DNA from: Ustilaginoidea virens | Taxonomy: Eukaryota > Ascomycota > Sordariomycetes > Hypocreales > Clavicipitaceae | Direction: 5' to 3' | Assembly (NCBI RefSeq): GCF_000687475.1 | Contig: NC_057318.1 | Span: 4,712,001-4,776,000, forward strand | Length of the DNA: 64,000 nucleotides | Part shown: piece after piece, positions 57,350 to 64,000 of the stretch | Numbering within the stretch: position 1 is the first letter of the stretch | How the letters are laid out: each line of letters starts with the position of its first letter | Made by a program: the position numbers and the translations under genes | The notes under the pieces: model-generated | Told to the model about the DNA's origin: nothing | The model's input: the letters and a program-made list of their open reading frames with translations, nothing else | The model's database searches: none

Positions 57350-57966
57350 GCTCTCATCACTCTTCTCCCGTGCACTTGGCTGCCCCCGCTCCCGGCTTCA
57401 ACGGCCGGTGGCTTCAGGAAAAAGTTCATGTCTCCGGATGACTCGTGGCCGTGTCTGCATTCTTGTTTCAAATTGGATAGCCGACGGGACTCTTGGCAAA
57501 CCCTCTGGGCCGGATTGGCGCCCGCCTTCTCCCCTCCTCCTCCCTCCTCCTCCTCCTCCTCCTTCCCCCCCCTCCCCCCCCCCCCCCCCCCAACCCAATC
57601 CTTTCCCCTCCCCTTTTTCCCCACCCTGCCTCCCACCGCCTGTCAATCCTTTCGACCACAAACTTCGATTTACTTTCTACTCCATAGACCGTCCCTTTCC
57701 AGCCTCGCCTCCGTGTTCGGCGCGTTTGGTCAACGGTTGCTTCTCTCGCCACGGCGACAGGCCTTTGTGACGCAATACATCCATCCACTGACACCACTCA
57801 TCCGTCATCCACGTCCCGAAGCAAGGCGATTTCCCATTTGTGCGTGCCCGCTACCCCGCCAAAGCGCACAATCATCCTCCGAGCCTGTTCCCGTATCGGC
57901 GCCTTTCGAATTGCTATCCCAATCTCTCGGCGGTCGTGTCATTTCTCGCCGCCCTTTTGCAGGTGC
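57350..57966. promoter_or_regulatory. presumed promoter and 5' leader of the zinc-cluster regulator gene
   Basis: GC-balanced and C/T-rich DNA lies between the retroelement and the start codon, with a CTC-repeat pyrimidine tract and a C run at about 57530-57594. Such tracts are common just upstream of fungal genes. An open frame runs in from 57838 in phase with the gene, so an earlier start cannot be fully excluded. Confidence 0.45.
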
Positions 57967-60466
57967 ATGGACGGTTCTCCCATTGTCGCCCGCGGAGCGG
58001 CGTCTCTGAGCCCCACGAGCCCGTCAAGTTCTCGGCACGGAAATGGCAGCGCCAAGAGAAAGAGGAGCGGTCCTGTCACCCATGAGAGCAGTCCTGGCAG
58101 CGTTTTAGACGATGAGGCCGGTGAACATGGAGAACATGACAAGAAGCGTCAACCTGGCGTGAAGAGAGCCTGCAATGAATGCCGGCAGCAAAAGGTGAGC
58201 CTTGACTTTGCCCTTTTGCGATTTACTCTTTCCCCCCAAGTTCTCATTCTGCCAAATCCTGGCTAACATGTTGAAAACTTTTTGACGATTCTAGTTGCGA
58301 TGCGACGTTGTGCAGGAGCCCTTCCAAGGCTGTTCGCGATGCAACCGTCTGAAAGTCGAATGCAAGATTGAATCCAACTTTAAGCGCATCGGGAAACGTT
58401 CCAAGCATGCCGAAATGGAAAAGGAAATCGATCGTCTGCGGCGCAACATATCTCGCGCCAAAACCCAAGGGTTTGTCATGGACGACGACGACGACGACAA
58501 CATCAACTCCCCCGTGGCGCCGACCACGGCCACGTATACACATACTCGGAATCCTTCGCTGATGGGCTCCGACGAAGCCGTGTCATCCCTCCTACATCTC
58601 AAGCGAGGCGGCGCCTATGCCGTCCCGCACTATTCCTACGAACTGGAAGGGGTCCGATTGACGGACGACAATGTGACGCATCTCTTCAACGAGTTCTTTG
58701 CCTACTATCATCCGTTTCTGCCCTTTCTCAACCCTCAGCAGCCTCCCGATCAGTACAACCAGCAGCATCCGCTGCTGTTCTGGTCCGTCATTGCGGTGGC
58801 GGCGCGTCGGTTCAGCCCGCTGGATTGCCCAAACCTCCTCACCAACCTGTCGGGACCCATGACGAGGTTCTTGTGGACAACGATTGGCGAGGTGCCTAGC
58901 AATTACCACGTGGTCAAGGCCATGTGCTTGCTTTGCACCTGGCCCTTGCCCACGAGCACCACAACTTCGGATCCCACTCACATTCTTTGCGGCGTCATGA
59001 TGAAGACGGCGACCGGCATCGGGCTTCACCGACCGAACCATATTAGGGATTTCTCGAGGGTGTCGGTGGAGCTGAACAAGGAGCAGCTGGCTGATCGGGT
59101 CACTACCTGGGCAGTCTGCAACATTGTGGCCCAGAACGTCGGCACGGGCTACGGACAGCCGGCCTCGACCCTCTACGACTGGACGCTTGCCTTGCGCCCC
59201 GGCGACGACCCTTCGCTGCACCTCTCGACCGACCTCGAGGCGCGGCTCCAGATCGAGCGGTTTTGCGACAAGGTCTCCAAGGAGATGTACAGCAACGCCA
59301 GCGACCCGAGGGGAGTGGCCGGGGATGAGCATCGCGCCATGCTGATGAGGGTGTACCGCCGAGACTACGGCGAGCTGCAGGCCTCCATCATGTCGCAGCA
59401 GCTCGGCCCCATTGTCAACATGCACCTGCGCGCGGCGGCGCTCCACATGAAACTGGCCGGCTTCTTCGACTCGAGCAAGACGCCCGGCTACATGGACGAC
59501 CTGATGGGCCTCTGGAGGGCGGCCAGCAGCTTCCTGGACGAGCTGCTCGAAGTGGACAAGGTGACTTCGCCGCGCGAAAGCCCGCGCGGGACGATACTGC
59601 TCTACGCGACCAACTACCTGCAGCAGATGCTCGTGGCCGCCGCCTTTACGCTGCTCAAGCTGATGCGGTCCTTTTTCTGCAAGACGATTGACTTTGACCG
59701 GGGCCGGAGCCTGTTCCACCACTCGGTCAAGGCGATTCGCGCAACGAGCGTCGTCCACAACGACCTGCAGTGGCGCCTGGCCGAGCTGATGGTGCAGATG
59801 TGGAACGGAGCCCGGCTGGACAGCCGAGCCAACGCGTACAACCCGGACGATGATGGCGCTGCGCAGATGGATGATAGCCTGCAGCTCAAGGTACGCTGCC
59901 GTCACAGCATGAGCCTGGTGTTTGACTCTGTATGGCGATGGAGAGAGGAATACCAGTCCCAAGGTAGAGGTAGCCTCGAAAGTAAGTTTGGAAGAATGAA
60001 GTAGAGAGAGAAAGGGGAAGAGACGGGAGACGGGCGGGGGGGAGGGGGGGGGGGATAAGGAGAGACAAACAAGAAAGAAAGAAAGAAGAAGACGAACGAA
60101 ACAGCGGTTTGCAAAAAGGCTAACAAGATCTGTACTCGCTCGCGTCTAGACATGAAGCAGCCTACGAACCCAGAGTCTGCCAATGAGTCGTCTGCCTCGT
60201 CGTCTCAGCTCGACAGCACACTGCTGCCGTCTCATCCTCTACCTACCTCCAACATGCTGCACAGTAACGGGGCCCTGACGCCAAGCGCCGCCGCCGCCGC
60301 CGCCGGCCTGTCGGCCACGGCCCCCGGCCCCAACTCCATGATTGGCGGCGTCCTTCCCTACGGCGAGACGAGTTATGACTTTTTCGACCCGCAGCACTGG
60401 ATGCTCGACGGCCTAGTAGACCTCAACTACGCGGGGACCTTTGTGGCCCCCCTCGAGGGGGCCTAA
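57967..60466 (+). CDS. Zn2Cys6 transcription factor, Leu3/LeuB-like
   Basis: The three exons are 57967-58194, 58295-59981 and 60150-60466, giving 743 aa. The zinc cluster is split by intron 1: C69-X2-C72-X6-C79-X9-C89-X2-C92-X6-C99, read as CNECRQQK then LRCDVVQEP. The following KRIGKRSKHAEMEKEIDRLR linker and short coiled coil look like the Leu3/LeuB group, which controls branched-chain amino acid genes; this subgroup call is by resemblance. A fungal-specific regulatory (MHR) domain spans about 180-480. The second intron is placed at GTAAGT after GRGSLE, giving an Asn codon and NMKQPTNPESANESSAS. The C-terminus, ending near YDFFDPQHWMLDGLVDL, is acidic and aromatic, as activation domains often are. 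The retroelement lies just upstream and may affect expression. Confidence 0.85.
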
Positions 60467-60467
60467 C

Positions 60468-60570
60468 GGCGATGCTCTCGAAGCGATGCTCTCGAAGCGA
60501 TTCTCTCGAAGCGATGAAGCGATTCTCTCGAAGCGATGAAGCGATGCTCTCGAAGGCGATTGCTCTCGAC
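60468..60570. repeat. GCGATGCTCTCGAA tandem repeat after the regulator gene
   Basis: About six imperfect copies of a 14-bp unit, some with an inserted GCGATGAA, begin two bases after the stop codon, so they would lie in the 3' UTR. Confidence 0.85.
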
Positions 60571-60814
60571 TGGTTTTTCTCGCCCGAGTGCTTACGTCTT
60601 TTCTCTCTTCTTTCTTCTTTTTCTTTTATTTTTTCTTTCCTTTTTTAGTGTGTTTTTTTTTCTTCTTTTCTTCTTCTTTTTTTTGTGACCTTGTCTTGCG
60701 AGCGCGTCCTCGGTAGACAAGTGTTGGCGCGGATCTTTTTAGCGCGCAGGCCTAGGCGGACAGCGGCAAGCGAAACGCGAGCGCAGAACAGCCCTCGTTG
60801 GTTTCTTTTCCCTT

Positions 60815-60855
<41 letters not shown>

Positions 60856-61639
60856 TGTTCTTTGTCGAGCAGGATGGGCTGCTGGGGAATCCGGATGAAT
60901 AATGACGCCAGGCAACGCGGCTGAAAGGGGGGGTTCGCAGGCGGAGAAAAAGCGGTCGTTGAGATTGATTTGGCCTTGAGTAGTTTCCTGCTGATGCCGT
61001 CTGATGTGATCCGGTTTGTTTTCTTTTGTTGATTTGGCTTGACTTGACTTGATTTGATTTGATTTGTTTGATTTTGATTTGATTTGATTTGTTTTGTTTT
61101 ATCTTGTCTTGGCTTGTCACGTCTTGTCATGTGTATTCTTTCTTTCTTTCTTTCTTCTTTCTTTGATGTCATCCACGAGATCATCAACGAGAAATGTTGC
61201 ACTACGAACATGACACGTGTCTTGTATTTGGGTTGGTTGGTCCGAGTCGCTTCTCGTTTGGCGGTACCGCGATTCAAAAGAAAAGGCAGGCAGGCAGGCA
61301 TGAATCATGGGCGGCGGCAACTTGTTGTTTTGTGTTCTTCTGTTTCCTTTTCTTTTTCCTGATTTCTTCTTTTCTTCCATTTCTTCTTCTTCTTCTTCCT
61401 TTTCTTGTCCTTCTTCCACTTCCTCCTCTTCTTCTTCTTGTTCTTGCTTCCGCTACCGAGCCACGACACGAGACGTCCACCATGCAATTAGCATTCTAAA
61501 GCATCACCATCACCATTCAACCTGCTTCCCCGTCTGAACGCCTTGTCCTTTCGCCCATGCCAGCAAGCACAACTCACCCCCAATTCTGTTGTAGCCTGCG
61601 CAGCGTGACCAGCGACGTGATGCGACACCCGTGCCGGTA

Positions 61640-61715
<76 letters not shown>

Positions 61716-64000
61716 GCACAAGGCCTGGCCCTGGCCCTGGCTTCGCCTGGCCTGTCCGCAGCCCACACCTCGGCAGCTTCCCCCCCCCCCCCAGCCGCGC
61801 GGGCCACCTCCGGGCACGACGGAGACAAAAGGGCCTTGGCCGAAGACGCACGAGCGGTGTGATGCAGGTATCCGAGACTCGACTGGTCGCGCAGGCCAGC
61901 TTGCGAAGAAGCTGCAGGGCTGAGGGGCGGATATCATATATCCATGATGCTGGTGGGCTCGTTGCTCGTTGCTCGCTGCTCGCTGCTCGCCGTCGTCCCG
62001 CCCAGACAAAGAGGCTGGCGCGGATTCGAATCGCTGCGCAAGTTGCCTCTTTCCGCCTTTACCACCCTCCCTGGTCGTTTGTGCTCGGCGCTGCGTTACC
62101 AATCGCGGAGCTGTGCTGTGCTGTGCTGCGCTGCGCTGTGCCACCAGGGCCCATATTCACAAGTGCGCATGCCGAACCGGCAAGACGCTCTGGCCAAAGG
62201 TGCTGCTGGCTGTACGGAGTAGAGCATAGAGCAACAGGTCGGTTGCCTCGGAGGGATCAATCAACAGCCTCCTCCCTTTGGTCTGTGCTGCGTACTTTGT
62301 CCTCGTCTGGTTCCCGTAGAATCACCCCCCCCCCCCCCCCCCCCCTCCTCCCCCGGCCCCCCGGGGAGAATGGCATCGTGGACCAGCACAGCATGTCTCA
62401 ACACGCGCTGACTGTGGGCTGCTGGTTTTTGAAACGACTAGACCCTCCCTTCCAGCCCGCGCTGTCGCTGTCGGCCACGCATCATGGCATATGGTACAGA
62501 ATTGTACAGAGTAGAATAGACCACAAACCCCGGGTCAAGCAACGTCCTGCATGCTTCCAAAGCTGCACGCGCAATACATACCGCTGCTCCTTGGACCGGC
62601 TGCCCGATGAAAGCCCGCGCACTCTTCAAGCGCCCAGTCTCTTTGTTCGCAACACGCGGACCACATCACCCTGGCGGCATACGACGTCTCACTCCCGGGT
62701 TTCCCTCCCTGGCTGCCATCAGTCCTGGCGAGTGCTCCAATCAGCTTGCTCTTTTGCGTCCCCTCTTGATCGCCGGTCCCCCAAAAGCACCATACACCTT
62801 GTTCTGTTTTGGCCCATTCCCTACAACGCGTTGCGTTGGGAGGAAAAACGCATCGACCACTGCACTCCATGCATGGGACGTGATCCCCATGATCAGTGTC
62901 GGCGCAAGCCGCTCGTTGCTCCATCTCGGGGGAAGATGCAAACTTTTCTTTCACCGGGGGACTTCTGCCCCTTCTGCTGGCAGAAGCACTTTGTGTGTCT
63001 GTGACATGCTGTGTCAGTGAGAATGGACGTTCCTTGTCGTCGCGATCCAGCAGCGTGGCCTTGCCATCACCGTCGACTAGCTGCTCCGGGCTTTTCACGT
63101 CTTCGTCCAAACCGAGGCCGTTACTCGCGGAGAAATCACTGTCATGAGGAGCATCACCAGCGCATCTACAGATTCAATTATTCATCCTCGAGTGTCAATC
63201 TTTGCCGGGACGGCTTTTTCGTCTGGGAACCAACCCACCAGGCCCATTTGCTCGTCCATGACGAAGCTACCTTGGCCCGGTCGATCCCGCCACTTGGGCC
63301 CTGCGACGTTCTGGCCAAACTCGGTCATCCATATTACCATGCGTCAACGAGCCTTTCCAAGGCAATCGCAGCCACGACTTGACCAGCAGTACATGTACAT
63401 ATATGGGGGGGCGGGGGGGGAGGCGTTTGTGGTGTGGTGTGGTGAGGTGTGGTGATGTGTGGTTATGTGTGGTGTGATGTTGTGTGGAAATCGCATCACC
63501 AGGCGCATCTTGCACTCGGCATATGATCTGAACAGCCTTGACCCTTTGTGTAAACAAGTCTCAGCGCACGTTTCCCGTCTTGACTCCTTGCCCTCTTCTG
63601 TTGTGCCGGTTACCGTCGGCGAGCTGTAGAGCGTGATGAATAGTGAATATGGGAGGGGGGGGGCTTGACCGACACCTTCTTCAGCATTGGCCCGGCGGCA
63701 AAAGGCGGGCGGGCATTGTCTATCGCAAAACAAAAATTGTTTCCATGACGGGTTGGTCTTTGCGCCGCTGCCATACGTGATTCTGCACTGTTGGCTTGCC
63801 CATGTCCAAGAAAGCCTGTGGAGCATGAGTGTAAACGAATTGTCGTCCAGGCTTCCAATCAATCAAGGACGGGTCAAACCCGTCTTTTCTTTTGTTCAGC
63901 GGCGGCAAGTCTGTGAAAAGGATCAAAACATGCCATGCCACGCGCGTCACCACTCGAACCATCTTAGCGCCATCCGCCGCGCTTGCGCTTTCGTACTTGA
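60571..64000. other. low-complexity right end of the window
   Basis: It holds T-rich tracts (60600-60690 and about 60819-60854), a GATTTGATTT array (61020-61095), CTT runs (61135-61165 and 61375-61445), a CA/GA compound repeat, a C run (about 62326-62346) and a TGTGGTG array (63428-63487). A GTACGGAGTAG motif lies at 62212-62222. Open frames at 62.5-64.0 kb on the minus strand might belong to a gene that continues past the window, but I cannot build a model. Confidence 0.45.
61641..61714. repeat. compound (CA)n(GA)n microsatellite
   Basis: About 17 CA units pass directly into about 19 GA units. Confidence 0.95.

Noticed and set aside
58592..59962. 456-codon minus-strand frame opposite the zinc-cluster regulator
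   Set aside because: It is a mirror of the regulatory-domain coding sequence, His/Val/Arg-rich and without recognised motifs.
62010..62045. GGATTCGAATC sequence resembling a tRNA T-loop
   Set aside because: It is part of a short palindrome (GATTCGAATC flanked by GCGC/GCGC) with no cloverleaf around it.
1..64000. CRISPR array, biosynthetic gene cluster or wholly new multi-gene system
   Set aside because: No regularly spaced identical repeats with unique spacers occur, and no polyketide, peptide or terpene synthase genes are present. The genes are mostly well-known, unlinked fungal families, so a new system is not supported by what can be seen.

Overview
The window is nuclear DNA of a filamentous ascomycete. 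It carries single-copy fungal genes (white collar-2, RAD50, a KIN4/KfsA-type kinase, a GID E3 subunit, TIM10, a Zn2Cys6 regulator) with short GT-AG introns and GC-rich coding sequence. It also holds an AT-rich block in which a retroelement has decayed in the way repeat-induced point mutation (RIP) produces. Gene content and style suggest a Sordariomycete, probably Hypocreales; this placement is inference.

Layout. 2.1-5.7 kb: KIN4/KfsA-like kinase (+). 8.7-11.5 kb: vacuolar-type Ca2+/H+ exchanger (+). 12.5-13.5 kb: SPRY-domain protein (+). 14.0-15.7 kb: protein phosphatase 4 regulatory subunit, Psy4/PPP4R2 type (+). 16.3-20.3 kb: RAD50 (-). 23.1-24.8 kb: WC-2 blue-light GATA factor (+). 26.3-27.5 kb: small stress-type/'beta-flanking' protein (+). 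28.3-30.5 kb: amidase-signature hydrolase (-, five exons including one of 17 nt). 32.3-33.7 kb: UPF0658 Golgi membrane protein (+, with a GC-AG intron). 34.9-36.5 kb: Gid2/Rmd5 E3 subunit (-). 37.5-40.3 kb: STB6-like protein (+). 40.9-41.3 kb: TIM10 (-).

From about 41.3 to 57.3 kb the window becomes accessory in character. It holds a secreted cyanovirin-N (CVNH) type lectin whose second half is visible only after splicing, a weakly mutated relic of a Ty3/gypsy pol end, an aldehyde dehydrogenase, a probable 68-residue two-exon gene, and a 9.35-kb Ty3/gypsy LTR retrotransposon read on the minus strand. The element keeps near-identical 101-bp LTRs, a 4-bp target duplication, a primer-binding site and a polypurine tract, while gag and pol are riddled with stops. 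Immediately beyond it, 58.0-60.5 kb encodes a Zn2Cys6 transcription factor with a Leu3/LeuB-like zinc cluster. The last 3.5 kb is mainly low-complexity intergenic DNA.

The housekeeping genes form no pathway cluster. Psy4 and RAD50, both DNA-damage-response genes, are convergent neighbours. Intergenic DNA is full of two dispersed short motifs (TACCTAGGTA-like and GTACGGAGTAC-like), hexamer microsatellites and long C, A or T homopolymers. I found no convincing tRNA, rRNA, CRISPR array or biosynthetic gene cluster. Gene models come from hand-placed splice sites and need transcript support.
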